Below are positions 54,871-63,040 of a stretch of 64,000 bases of DNA, one piece after another (within the stretch, counting starts at the first letter, position 1; the number at the start of each line of letters is the position of its first letter). Made by a program: the position numbers and the translations under genes. Source of the stretch: Luteipulveratus mongoliensis. Its GTDB lineage: Bacteria > Actinomycetota > Actinomycetes > Actinomycetales > Dermatophilaceae. The notes beneath the pieces were generated by a model. The model did not search any database. It saw only the letters and a program-made list of their open reading frames with translations, and was not told where the DNA came from. The stretch covers positions 1,240,001 through 1,304,000 of the forward strand of contig NZ_CP011112.1 of NCBI RefSeq assembly GCF_001190945.1, written 5' to 3'.

Positions 54871-55586
54871 CACCACTTGTCCTGTGCGCTCACGGGACTG
54901 CTGACCCTGACGGGCGGCGTACGGTCCTCGACATTCTCGACGCAGTCCGTACGGCGCGTCCCGGCATCCGGGTCGAGGTCGCCTACGTGGACGTTCAGGA
55001 GCCGAGCCTTGCCGATGTCGTCGCCCAGGTGCACACGCAGGATGGTCCGCCCCTGATCGTCCCGCTGCTGCTCAGCACGGGCTATCACGTCAGGGTCGAC
55101 ATCGCGGGTGTCGTCGAGGCGTACGCCGGCACCCGGGCCGCGCCTGCGCTCGGACCTGGGGAGCGGCTGGCTCACGTCCTGCACGACCGACTGGTCGAGG
55201 TCGGCGCGACGCCCGATGACGAGGTCGTCCTCGCGGCGGCCGGTTCCTCGCGCTCGGAGGCGGCCAACGATGCCGAGGCGATGGTGGCGCTCCTCGCCGC
55301 ACGCTGGCAGGGGCCGGTGCGGCCGGCGTACGGCTCAGCGGCGCAGCCCGATGTCCCGACGGCCGTCGCGAGCGCGCGTGAGGCGAGACCTGGCGTACGC
55401 GTGGTGGTGGCCTCCTATCTTCTGGGGCGTGGTCACTTCCACAGCCAGCTGTTGCGTGCTGGTGCCGACCTGGTGACGGAGCCGCTCGGGGCTGATCCCC
55501 TCGTGGTGGAGCAGGTCCTCGCCCGCGCGGGCGACCCCTTTGGCCTAGGCCGAAATGGTGGTGACGCTCGGCCAGCGTCTGGCTAG
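54867..55586 (+). CDS. Sirohydrochlorin chelatase (CbiX/SirB type)
   Basis: The product has 239 residues with two half-domains of the CbiX fold. The metal-binding His is in LVLCAHGTADPDG at the N-terminus, and STGYHVRVDI and LLGRGHFHSQLL contain further conserved His. It inserts ferrous iron into sirohydrochlorin to complete siroheme. The ATG at 54867 overlaps the previous stop. It is the last gene of the operon. Confidence 0.9.
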   Translation: MTPLVLCAHGTADPDGRRTVLDILDAVRTARPGIRVEVAYVDVQEPSLADVVAQVHTQDGPPLIVPLLLSTGYHVRVDIAGVVEAYAGTRAAPALGPGERLAHVLHDRLVEVGATPDDEVVLAAAGSSRSEAANDAEAMVALLAARWQGPVRPAYGSAAQPDVPTAVASAREARPGVRVVVASYLLGRGHFHSQLLRAGADLVTEPLGADPLVVEQVLARAGDPFGLGRNGGDARPASG

Positions 55587-55596
55587 GTTCGCGACC

Positions 55597-56136
55597 ATGA
55601 ACCTCGACCGGCCGCTCGCGCCGAACCCCAACGACCTCCACCCAGCACCGGCGACGTTCGTCGTCACCAGCACCGATCTGGTGGACGGACAGGCGATGCC
55701 GGCGGCGCAGGTGGCCTCCAGCGCTGGTGGCGAGAACCGCAGCCCCCAGCTGAGCTGGTCCGGAGCGCCGGCCGAGACGCAGAGCTACGTCGTCACCTGC
55801 TTCGACCCGGATGCGCCGACGTTCAGCGGCTTCTGGCACTGGCTCGCCGGGGACATTCCCGCGACCGTGACCGAGCTGGCGGCCGATGCCGGCGCTGAGG
55901 GCGGTGCGGGCCTCCCCGAGGGCGCAGTGCAGCTGCGCAACGACGGCGGGGCCAACGCCTACATGGGTGCCGCGCCGCCGCCCGGAGACCGCGTGCACCG
56001 CTACATCTTCACGGTGCACGCCCTGAACGAGGCCGACCTGGAGCTGGAGTCGGACGACGCCGCGGCGTTCGTCAGCTTCGCCGCCCTGGACTGCGAGATC
56101 GCTCGCGCCACCCTCACGGTGACCTACCAGCGCTGA
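55597..56136 (+). CDS. YbhB/YbcL-family (PEBP, Raf-kinase-inhibitor-like) protein
   Basis: The product has 179 residues with the PEBP fold: SPQLSWSGAPAETQSYVVTCFDPDAP (ligand-binding DPDAP motif) and GFWHWLAGDIP, then GGANAYMGAAPPPGDRVHRYIFTVHAL. Cytosolic, with no signal peptide. The physiological ligand in bacteria is not established. Confidence 0.92.
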   Translation: MNLDRPLAPNPNDLHPAPATFVVTSTDLVDGQAMPAAQVASSAGGENRSPQLSWSGAPAETQSYVVTCFDPDAPTFSGFWHWLAGDIPATVTELAADAGAEGGAGLPEGAVQLRNDGGANAYMGAAPPPGDRVHRYIFTVHALNEADLELESDDAAAFVSFAALDCEIARATLTVTYQR

Positions 56137-56152
56137 GGGCTCCTGGCGAGGG

Positions 56153-56189
56153 CGCCGGTGGGCTTTGGAGGTCCAAAAGCCCACCGGCG
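56153..56189. terminator. Bidirectional hairpin terminator
   Basis: CGCCGGTGGGCTTT pairs perfectly with AAAGCCCACCGGCG around a short loop, flanked by A and T residues on both sides. It lies between the PEBP gene and the convergent protease gene. Confidence 0.8.
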
Positions 56190-56201
56190 AGATGCGTCCT
56201 A

Positions 56202-56969
56202 CTACAGGGTCGGGATCCCGGTGGTCTCGCGGATCCAGGCTCGCCATGCGACCACGTCGGTATAGATCGTTGGAGCCTGGCCGTCGCCATCGTCTTGGAC
56301 GAGACGGCTCGCAGCCCCGACCAGCTGCCACTGACCGTCGACCTTGGTGAGAGCCGGACCGCCCGAGTCCCACTTCGAGCTCGTGGGGCTGTAGCAGTTC
56401 TCTTGGTAGACGTGAATGATGCCCTGCCAGCAGTCGAGGTCCGGCAGACGCGGAATGTCACGCTGGTTCAAGGTGATCGACGGTGGGCAAGCAGCGGTGT
56501 CACCAACGCACTGACGTCCCCAGCCGACCAGCCGGGTCTCTCCCTCGCTGACGGTCGGCGCGATCTGGACAGGCTTGTTCAGAATCGGTTCCTTCAGCTT
56601 GAGCAACGCGATGTCCGTGCCGTAGCCCGGGAACGGGTTGCCCGGTGGCGTCGGAATCTCAGCAACATCGGCCCAGACGCCACCCTCCAGCAGGCTGAGG
56701 CTGCCGAACCGCACATGCAGCTGGTCGGGAGTGTTGTACACGCCGGTGTCGATGTTCATGATGCAGTGTCGTGCGGTGACCGCCCACTGCGGCGCGATCA
56801 GCGAGGCGCCGCACACGTGGTTGTGCTGCGAGTCCCGGTTGATGGAACCCATGAATGAGTACGGCTCTTGAACTGGCTCGCCGCCGATCACAGCCTGCGC
56901 CGGTCCGATGCCACTCAGTGCGGCCAGTCCGACAGCGGCTACGACGCCGAGTGCTATGCGAGATCTCAT
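56202..56969 (-). CDS. Secreted trypsin-like serine protease (S1A)
   Basis: The product has 255 residues. A signal peptide ends at AQA, immediately followed by VIGGEPV, so the mature chain begins like an activated trypsin and no propeptide is evident. His is in VTARHC, Asp in TDIALLKL and Ser in WDSGGPAL. The residue before the DSGG motif is Trp instead of the Gly (position 193 in chymotrypsin numbering) whose amide helps form the oxyanion hole. GGGGAGAG precedes the ATG at 56969. Confidence 0.9.
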   Translation of the reverse strand: MRSRIALGVVAAVGLAALSGIGPAQAVIGGEPVQEPYSFMGSINRDSQHNHVCGASLIAPQWAVTARHCIMNIDTGVYNTPDQLHVRFGSLSLLEGGVWADVAEIPTPPGNPFPGYGTDIALLKLKEPILNKPVQIAPTVSEGETRLVGWGRQCVGDTAACPPSITLNQRDIPRLPDLDCWQGIIHVYQENCYSPTSSKWDSGGPALTKVDGQWQLVGAASRLVQDDGDGQAPTIYTDVVAWRAWIRETTGIPTL

Positions 56970-57033
56970 CGGGCTCTCCCCTTGGTGTGATGCGGTCACA
57001 TGGTGGTGCTCGGCCCGCGATATCACGGACAAT

Positions 57034-57046
57034 GGTAATTCTTACC
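57034..57046. promoter_or_regulatory. Palindrome upstream of the protease gene
   Basis: GGTAA-TTC-TTACC is a perfect 5-bp inverted repeat in an AT-rich patch about 65 bases before the protease start. It could be an operator; no known regulator consensus is matched. The rest of the 278-base gap up to lemA shows no gene. Confidence 0.35.
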
Positions 57047-57247
57047 GTAAAACCGACCAGTCATGTAAATCACGAGGCGGCAGGTGATCCATGGGTGGGT
57101 GAGCCTGAGGGCGTGCGGTGCTTTGGCCCCCGGTCGTACGTGGTTGATACCGCCGACCGAGGGCGCGCTGTGGATGACCTCTGCTGGGGCCTCGCGCTTG
57201 ACTAGGCTCGGCGCCAGTCCTCAAGTCCCGAGAAAGCTGGTATTGCC

Positions 57248-58120
57248 ATGGTCTGGGTCCTGATCGGCATCGTCGTGGTGCTGGTGCTGCTCGTCCTGTG
57301 GGCGGTCATGTCCTACAACCGCCTGATCAAGCTGCGCAACCTGGTGCAGGAGGCCTGGCACCAGATCGACGTCGAGCTCAAGCGACGGCACGACCTCATC
57401 CCCAACCTGGTCGAGACGGTCAAGGGTTACGCCGCCCACGAGCGCGGCACGCTCGAGGAGGTCATCCGGGCCCGTGGCGCGGCCATGGCAGGCGCCTCCA
57501 CGCCGGCCGCCGCCGCGCAGAACGAGAACATGCTGACCCAGGCCCTGGGCCGCCTGATGGCGGTGGCGGAGGCCTACCCCGATCTCAAGGCCAACCAGAA
57601 CTTCCTCTCCCTGCAGGCCGAGCTGTCCTCCACCGAGGACCGCATCGCTGCTGGCCGGCGCTACTACAACGCCAATGTGCGCGAGCTCAACACCAAGGTC
57701 GAGACCGTGCCGACCAACGTCATCGCCGGCTTCGCCAAGATCGGCAAGGAGGAGTACTTCGAGGTCGAGGACCAGGCCCGCAATGCTCCCAACATCAGCT
57801 TCGGCGCGGGTTCGGGTGCGGGTGGCCCGGGGTCGCCGACCATCGCTGATGCGGGTTCGCCGGTCCAGCCCTCGTCCGTGGAGTTCGGCCAGGCCGGTAC
57901 GCCGGCTGGCCCCGGCCAGGCACCTCCGGCCGGCCCCGGGCAGACGCCTCAGGCGCCCCAGGCACCTCAGGCGGCCCCCGGTCAGGTGCCTCCTGCGGCA
58001 CCTCAGCAGGGCCAGATCCCGCAGGATCAGCCGCCGTATGGCCAGCCGCCCGTGACGCCGCAGGCGCCGATTCCGCCCGCTGAGGGCAATCCGCCGTTCC
58101 AACCGCCGCAGCAGCCCTGA
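57248..58120 (+). CDS. LemA-family membrane protein with Pro/Gln-rich tail
   Basis: The product has 290 residues. One N-terminal transmembrane helix (LIGIVVVLVLLVLWAVMSYN) precedes the LemA coiled domain (LVQEAWHQIDVELKRRHDLIPNL..., to about residue 185). The remaining 105 residues are a low-complexity Pro/Gln/Gly tail (QAPQAPQAPQAAPG), unusual for LemA proteins of about 190 residues. The function of LemA proteins is not settled. The ATG at 57248 is the first start. Confidence 0.9.
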   Translation: MVWVLIGIVVVLVLLVLWAVMSYNRLIKLRNLVQEAWHQIDVELKRRHDLIPNLVETVKGYAAHERGTLEEVIRARGAAMAGASTPAAAAQNENMLTQALGRLMAVAEAYPDLKANQNFLSLQAELSSTEDRIAAGRRYYNANVRELNTKVETVPTNVIAGFAKIGKEEYFEVEDQARNAPNISFGAGSGAGGPGSPTIADAGSPVQPSSVEFGQAGTPAGPGQAPPAGPGQTPQAPQAPQAAPGQVPPAAPQQGQIPQDQPPYGQPPVTPQAPIPPAEGNPPFQPPQQP

Positions 58121-58180
58121 AACCGCTGGTCAGAGCGGGTTTCCATATACCTTCGGAGGGCTTTTCAGGCTCCTCATCTG

Positions 58181-58196
58181 TGTGATGCCGATCACA
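58181..58196 (+). promoter_or_regulatory. Perfect CRP/GlxR-type site upstream of the Rpf gene
   Basis: TGTGA-TGCCGA-TCACA matches the CRP consensus TGTGA-N6-TCACA exactly. It lies about 250 bases before the rpf-like start. CRP-family control of rpf genes is known in M. tuberculosis (rpfA) and in corynebacteria (GlxR). Confidence 0.75.
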
Positions 58197-58257
58197 ATTG
58201 GGTGTTTTCGGGTAACGATTTGGTGCTACCGGACGGTTACCCCCTGACCTCACGGTC

Positions 58258-58444
58258 GTACTCGGTCCGTCCCCAAGATCAGGACCGAGTACTGGTGCGC
58301 CCCCGCCGAACCCTCCTGAGGGCGCGTAACCGGAACTTCCGGAGCCATTTTCGAGGGGCGGCGTACACACGCAGCTGGCACACCCGTTTGACGGGTGCGC
58401 CTGGTGCCGTGCGCCGCGAGGCGGCAACACCGAAGGGAAACACC
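58258..58444 (+). promoter_or_regulatory. Long structured 5' leader of the Rpf gene
   Basis: The region holds several hairpins. GTACTCGGTCC (58258-58268) pairs perfectly with 58282-58292. GCGCCC/GGGCGC, the palindrome CCGGAACTTCCGG and CACCCGTTTGACGGGTG follow. Streptomyces rpf genes often carry a c-di-AMP (ydaO) riboswitch here, but the conserved ydaO core is not clearly recognisable, so only a structured leader is claimed. Confidence 0.45.
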
Positions 58445-59134
58445 TTGCTCATTCGTACCGAGAGCAACCGCAAGGCACGTCTGACCACTCTCGCCGTCAC
58501 CGGCGCCGCGGCCGCAGCTGCGGTCTCGGCCGGCACCGCTGGCTCCGCTTCCGCGGACAGTGGCGTCTGGGACCGCGTGGCACAGTGCGAGTCCGGTGGC
58601 AACTGGAACATCAGCACCGGCAACGGCTTCTACGGCGGCCTGCAGTTCACTCAGTCGACCTGGCGCGCCTACGGCGGCAGCGGCTCCCCGCAGAACGCCA
58701 GCAAGGCCGAGCAGATCCGCGTTGCGAAGCGCGTTCTCGCGGGCCAGGGCGCCGGCGCATGGCCGGTCTGCTCCAAGCGTGCGGGCCTGACCAGCGGCAA
58801 CGGCGGCTCCGCCTCCTCGATCGACCGCTCCTCGCGCAGCACCGAGAAGCGCGTCGAGACCAAGCGCACCGTCAAGGCTGCGCCGAAGCACACCGCCAAG
58901 ACCGAGCGCAAGGTCGTGCGTCACCAGGCCGCGGCCCCGAAGCACTCCGCTCCCGCGACCCCGTCGGTCAAGGCCAGCGGCAACACCGTCACGGTGCGCT
59001 CCGGCGACACCCTCTCCAAGCTGGCCGAGCGTCTCGACGTCTCGAGCTGGCGCCAGCTGTGGGCCGCTAACAGCAAGACCGTTAGCAACCCCAACCTGAT
59101 CTTCGTCGGCCAGGTCCTGCACCTGCCTGCGTGA
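58445..59134 (+). CDS. Resuscitation-promoting-factor-type transglycosylase with LysM domain
   Basis: This 229-residue secreted protein hydrolyses peptidoglycan and promotes exit from dormancy in related bacteria. The signal peptide ends near GSASA. The Rpf domain follows, with catalytic Glu 49 in CESGGNW, and [13 protein letters not shown] Lys/Ala-rich linker leads to a C-terminal LysM domain ([15 protein letters not shown]). TTG at 58445 is chosen because GAAGGGAAA lies just upstream and the signal peptide is then N-terminal. A CRP site and a long leader precede it. Confidence 0.93.
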   Translation: MLIRTESNRKARLTTLAVTGAAAAAAVSAGTAGSASADSGVWDRVAQCESGGNWNISTGNGFYGGLQFTQSTWRAYGGSGSPQNASKAEQIRVAKRVLAGQGAGAWPVCSKRAGLTSGNGGSASSIDRSSRSTEKRVETKRTVKAAPKHTAKTERKVVRHQAAAPKHSAPATPSVKASGNTVTVRSGDTLSKLAERLDVSSWRQLWAANSKTVSNPNLIFVGQVLHLPA

Positions 59135-59146
59135 TCTCTCGCGCGT

Positions 59147-59180
59147 AAGCCCCGGGAAGCCTCGTGCTTCCTGGGGCTTT
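59147..59180 (+). terminator. Terminator after the Rpf gene
   Basis: AAGCCCCGGGAAGC pairs with GCTTCCTGGGGCTT (one wobble) around a 5-base loop, followed by T. The following 230 bases to the histidine kinase show no gene. Confidence 0.75.
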
Positions 59181-59413
59181 CGCATGTCCCGAGCCGGCCG
59201 TCGAGCGTCCGCCCGACTGTGCCCGTAGGCCGGGGTCGGCCGGCCTGCCATGCCCGTCCTGAGGCACTTCCCAGACTTCTTTCAACTTCTCTGCCCTCCG
59301 ACGCAACCTTGGGGAGGGGTCAATGCGTCTATGGGAGTAGCAGTGACAAGCCGAGGGGTCGGTGATGGGGCTGGGCGTCGGGGGGCGCCCGGCCCCTTCT
59401 GCATGTTCGGGCC

Positions 59414-60574
59414 ATGATGTGGCTCATGCGCGAAGACAACGAAGAGGCCACCCGCCCTCTGTGGCGCGCTGCCCAGGCCTTCCGCATCGCTACCGTGATC
59501 TACGCGGTCGCCACTCAGATCTCCTCCGATCAGTTCCACACCCGCCCAGGGCTGAGCTGGACGTTCATCGCGCTCCTGGTGGTCTGGTCCGGAGTCGCTG
59601 TCGTGGCCCTGACCGCCGGCCGGCACCGCGCCGAGATCGTGATCGCCGACCATGCCGTGGCGATTGCGCTGCTGTACGCGAGCCGGCTGGTCAGCGACGA
59701 GAAGTTCTGGAGCCAGCACCAGCCGCTGCCCACCACGATCTGGGTGACCAACGCCGTGCTGTCGGCGGCCGCTCTGTGGGGGCCGTGGGCCGGTGTGGGG
59801 AGCGGGCTGCTCGTCGGGCTGGCGAGCCTGTCCGCCACGAACGACCTGCCCAACGTCCTGAAGGACTCCACCGTCCCGGTCCTCGTGACCGCCGGTCTCA
59901 CCATGGGGGTGGCCGCCGCTGCGGTCCGCCGGGCCAACGAGCAGGTGGCCGAAGCCATCCGCATCCGGGCCGCGACCGCCGAGCGTGAGCGGCTGGCCCG
60001 TGAGGTGCACGACGGGGTGCTGCAGGTGCTGGCGCTGATGCGCCGTCGCGGCGCCGGCGCTCCGGGCGAGCTCGGCGAGCTGGCCGAGCTGGCGGGGGAG
60101 CAGGAGCAGGCCCTTCGGGTCCTCCTGTCCGAGCAGGCGACGCCGATTCATGGCCCGGGAGGTTCGGTCGACGTACGACGTCTGTTGCGTGGCGTCGCGC
60201 CGTCCGGTGTCGATGTCTCCGCCCCTGCGTCCGCCGTGCTGGTTCCGCGACGGGATGCGGAGGCGCTGGAGGGTGCGGTGCGTACGGCGCTGGCCAACGT
60301 CGAACGGCATGCCGGACCCGAGGCCCGGGCCTTCGTGCTCGTCGAGGATCTGGACGACGAGGTCGTCGTCACGGTGCGAGACGACGGCGTCGGGATCCCG
60401 CAGGGCCGACTTCGAGAGGCTGAGGCAGAAGGCAGGATGGGCGTCAGCAAGTCCATCCAGGGGCGGATCGAGGAGCTCGGCGGCACCGCCGTGCTCGTCA
60501 CCGCGCCAGGGGAGGGCACCGAGTGGGAGCTGCGCGTCCCACGCCAGCGCGACGTGGACCCGAGAAGGAAGTGA
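59414..60574 (+). CDS. Sensor histidine kinase, MacS-like
   Basis: The product has 386 residues. Five or six transmembrane helices lie in the first 170 residues, then a HisKA_3-like dimerisation helix with phospho-acceptor His 199 in REVHDGVLQVLALM. The HATPase_c domain has LANVERHAG (N box) and VRDDGVGIP (G1). The sequence closely recalls MacS of Streptomyces, a kinase acting on membrane or cell-surface genes. It is coupled to the response regulator that follows. Confidence 0.92.
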   Translation: MMWLMREDNEEATRPLWRAAQAFRIATVIYAVATQISSDQFHTRPGLSWTFIALLVVWSGVAVVALTAGRHRAEIVIADHAVAIALLYASRLVSDEKFWSQHQPLPTTIWVTNAVLSAAALWGPWAGVGSGLLVGLASLSATNDLPNVLKDSTVPVLVTAGLTMGVAAAAVRRANEQVAEAIRIRAATAERERLAREVHDGVLQVLALMRRRGAGAPGELGELAELAGEQEQALRVLLSEQATPIHGPGGSVDVRRLLRGVAPSGVDVSAPASAVLVPRRDAEALEGAVRTALANVERHAGPEARAFVLVEDLDDEVVVTVRDDGVGIPQGRLREAEAEGRMGVSKSIQGRIEELGGTAVLVTAPGEGTEWELRVPRQRDVDPRRK

Positions 60575-61260
60575 CCAGGGTGGGAGATCCAGGGCAGGTC
60601 GGCGAGGACGAGTCTCGGGTGACGGTCATGGTGGTCGACGACCACCCGATGTGGCGCGACGGAGTGAGCCGTGACCTGGACGCGGCCGGCTTCGAGGTGG
60701 TGGCCACTGCCGATGGCGTCCAGGCGGCGGCGCGTCGGGCCGCCGCGACGTCGCCGGACGTCGTGCTGATGGACATGCAGCTCCTCGACGGCAACGGCGC
60801 CGAGGCGACGGCTGCCGTGCTCGAGGTCGCGCCGGATGCTCACGTGCTGGTGCTGTCGGCCTCATCCGAGCGGGACGACGTGCTCGAGGCGGTGAAGGCC
60901 GGGGCGTCGGGCTACCTCGTGAAGTCCGCTTCCTCGGCCGAGCTGATCGACGCGGTGACCGCTACGGCCGCCGGGCAGGCGGTCTTCACGCCCGGTCTGG
61001 CGGGCCTGGTCCTGGGCGAGTACCGCCGGATGTCGACGGCGCCCGCACCGGCCGACGGCCCCGCGCTGCCGACGCTGACCGAGCGGGAGACCGAGGTGCT
61101 TCGGCTGGTGGCCAAGGGTCTGACGGCGCGGCAGATCGGCACCCGCCTCAACCTCAGCCACCGCACGGTCGAGAACCACGTGCAGTCGACGTTGCGCAAG
61201 CTGCAGCTGGCCAACCGGGTCGAGCTGGCCCGCTATGCGATCGAGCAGGGCCTCGACTGA
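60571..61260 (+). CDS. LuxR-family response regulator (MacR-like)
   Basis: The product has 229 residues. The receiver domain has an acidic pocket (VVDDHP), phospho-acceptor Asp 68 (VVLMDMQLLDG) and Lys in YLVKSAS. The C-terminal LuxR/NarL helix-turn-helix is LTERETEVLRLVAKGLTARQIGTRL. GTG at 60571 overlaps the kinase stop (GTGA) and follows AGAAGGAAG; a second GTG at 60580 is possible. Confidence 0.93.
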   Translation: MTRVGDPGQVGEDESRVTVMVVDDHPMWRDGVSRDLDAAGFEVVATADGVQAAARRAAATSPDVVLMDMQLLDGNGAEATAAVLEVAPDAHVLVLSASSERDDVLEAVKAGASGYLVKSASSAELIDAVTATAAGQAVFTPGLAGLVLGEYRRMSTAPAPADGPALPTLTERETEVLRLVAKGLTARQIGTRLNLSHRTVENHVQSTLRKLQLANRVELARYAIEQGLD

Positions 61261-61342
61261 CCGGCCCTGTGGATAACTTCGGAGCCGCAAGGCTCGCTCC
61301 TGGCAGCGTGGGCGCCCTACCCACGAGACGCAGGAGGGGCGC

Positions 61343-62371
61343 ATGCCCGACGACAACATCCACTCGATGTACGACCGCCAGACCACCTGGGTCGAGCCCT
61401 GGGGCTATGAGGACCTGGGCTACGACGAGGGGCCGACGAGGTCGTACGGCAGCGGGTCGTACGGCGCTAGCTCGTACGGCGGCAGCTCGTACGACAGCGG
61501 GTCGTACGGCGCCGGCCCGGGCAGTCGGTCCGAGCCCCTGTCGTACGACGACCTCATGCCCGAGCCGGACGGCGTTCGGGGTCGGCTGACGCAGCTCAGC
61601 CTGGTCGATGGTCGCGTCGTCGACATCACCTCAGGGCCGGTGGCGGGCACCCGGTTCCTGGAGTACGCCGATGAGCATGACCGCGAGATCCGGCGGCTGG
61701 CCGACCAACGGCTCCGTCGGATGGCGCCGCCGCCCGAGCCCTATGAGGTCATGCTCGGCTGGCTCGACGGTCTGGTCGGCGGTCGGGCCAACCTGGAAGC
61801 GCTCGACACCGCGACGCTCTCACCTGCCGCACCCGACCTGGGCCTCGCCGATCGCACGGCGTTCCAGCGACAGGTCGTGGTGAGCGTGGCCGAGCACCTC
61901 GATCGAGTGGCGGATCGCTGGTTCGACGACGAGGTGCGCTCGGCGCTGCACGGCGCCCTGTCCGCGGTGCTGACCCATCACGCTGTTCGAGTGCTGACCG
62001 CGAAGTCGCCTGAGCATGCGGCGGGTGCGCTCTGCTGGGCGGTCGGCAAGGCCAACGACCTGCTCGGTCAGGGCAAGGTCGTCACCCAGACCGCGGTCGC
62101 CGAGCAGCTCGGGCTGGGCTCGCTGTCGAGCGGCGGCTCGCAGATGGCCGAGTCGATCCGCGGGCTGAAGCCGCAGGGCGCACATCGGCCACACCTGCTG
62201 TCCTGCCCCGACCTGCTCGCGCTCGCCAGGCCCGAGCTGCTGGTCGCCCGGACGCGGGCCCAGATCATCGGCTGGCGGGATCAGGCGCTGGCAGCGCAGG
62301 CCGAGCACCGCGCCCAAGGCGGGATGTGCAGCAGCTGCCGACGCGAGGCCGCTCTCAACACCACGGACTAG
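61343..62371 (+). CDS. Hypothetical protein with Ser-Tyr-Gly repeats
   Basis: The product has 342 residues. Residues 34-65 are a low-complexity run of SYGxGSYG-type repeats. The rest (about 80-330) is a soluble, largely helical domain. Within it VTQTAVAEQLGLGSLSSGGSQMAESI looks like a helix-turn-helix, and the C-terminal CSSC is a possible metal or disulfide motif. I do not recognise the family. It lies 82 bases after the response regulator gene and 27 bases before the antitoxin gene. Confidence 0.65.
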   Translation: MPDDNIHSMYDRQTTWVEPWGYEDLGYDEGPTRSYGSGSYGASSYGGSSYDSGSYGAGPGSRSEPLSYDDLMPEPDGVRGRLTQLSLVDGRVVDITSGPVAGTRFLEYADEHDREIRRLADQRLRRMAPPPEPYEVMLGWLDGLVGGRANLEALDTATLSPAAPDLGLADRTAFQRQVVVSVAEHLDRVADRWFDDEVRSALHGALSAVLTHHAVRVLTAKSPEHAAGALCWAVGKANDLLGQGKVVTQTAVAEQLGLGSLSSGGSQMAESIRGLKPQGAHRPHLLSCPDLLALARPELLVARTRAQIIGWRDQALAAQAEHRAQGGMCSSCRREAALNTTD

Positions 62372-62398
62372 GTTGACCAGACCAACTAGACTAGGCAC

Positions 62399-62620
62399 AT
62401 GGTGACGGTCAACGTGCAGCACGCCAAGACGCATCTGTCGGACCTGCTGGCACGCGTCGAGCGCGGTGAGGACGTCGTGATCGCGCGGGCGGGCGCGCCG
62501 GTGGCGCGGCTCGTGGCAGTCGGCAGCGCTCCGGGTCGGTCCTTCGGGCCGATGACGTTCGAGGTGCCGGATGACTTCGATGCCCCGCTGGAGGGCGAGG
62601 AGCTGGCGGCGTGGGAGTGA
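62399..62620 (+). CDS. Phd/YefM-family antitoxin (VapB-type)
   Basis: The product has 73 residues. The N-terminal TVNVQHAKTHLSDLLARVERGEDVVIARAGAPVARLV is the DNA-binding Phd fold. The acidic C-terminal tail would wrap the toxin. It is followed by an overlapping PIN-domain gene. The short upstream region has CTAG-rich symmetric sequence (62368-62395) that could be the autoregulatory operator. Confidence 0.92.
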   Translation: MVTVNVQHAKTHLSDLLARVERGEDVVIARAGAPVARLVAVGSAPGRSFGPMTFEVPDDFDAPLEGEELAAWE

Positions 62621-63006
62621 GCTACCTGGTCGACACTCACGTGCTGCTCTGGCTCCTCGGCAGCCCTGACCGGGTGCCGGCCGGAGTACGCGAGACGCTC
62701 AGCGACCCGACCGTCGCGCTGCACGTCTCCGCGGCGTCGGCGCTGGAGGTGGCCACCAAGACCCGGACCGGCAAGCTGCAGGCCGTGGGCCTGGTCGAGT
62801 CCTGGGATCGGCGGCTGTCCGACATCGGCGTCACCGAGCTCACCGTCACCAGCGAGCACGCGCTGATGGCCGGATCCATGACGTGGGAGCACCGTGACCC
62901 GTTCGACCGCCTCCTCGTCGCGCAGGCTGTCATCGAGGGACTGGTCCTCGTCACGGTGGACCGGGCGATGACGGGGCTCCCGGCGCCGCGCGTACTCACC
63001 TGGTGA
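62617..63006 (+). CDS. PIN-domain toxin (VapC-type ribonuclease)
   Basis: The product has about 129 residues. The acidic active-site residues are visible: Asp in YLVDTHVLLWLL, Glu in SAASALEVATK and Asp in HRDPFDRLLVAQA. It is a probable Mg-dependent RNase neutralised by the upstream Phd-type antitoxin. GTG at 62617 overlaps the antitoxin stop (GTGA); GTG at 62611 is an alternative. Confidence 0.92.
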   Translation: MSYLVDTHVLLWLLGSPDRVPAGVRETLSDPTVALHVSAASALEVATKTRTGKLQAVGLVESWDRRLSDIGVTELTVTSEHALMAGSMTWEHRDPFDRLLVAQAVIEGLVLVTVDRAMTGLPAPRVLTW

Positions 63007-63040
63007 CGGTGCCCGTACGCGGCCAGCGTGAGACGCGAGC

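Noticed and set aside
58258-58444. c-di-AMP (ydaO-type) riboswitch before the Rpf gene
   Set aside because: Rpf genes in Streptomyces often have one, but the conserved GCCGAAUCC...GCUAACxCC core could not be traced convincingly. Only a structured leader was annotated.
62368-62395. Sigma-70-type promoter TTGACC...TAGACT before the antitoxin
   Set aside because: The spacing between the two hexamers is far too short. Only a possible symmetric operator was mentioned.
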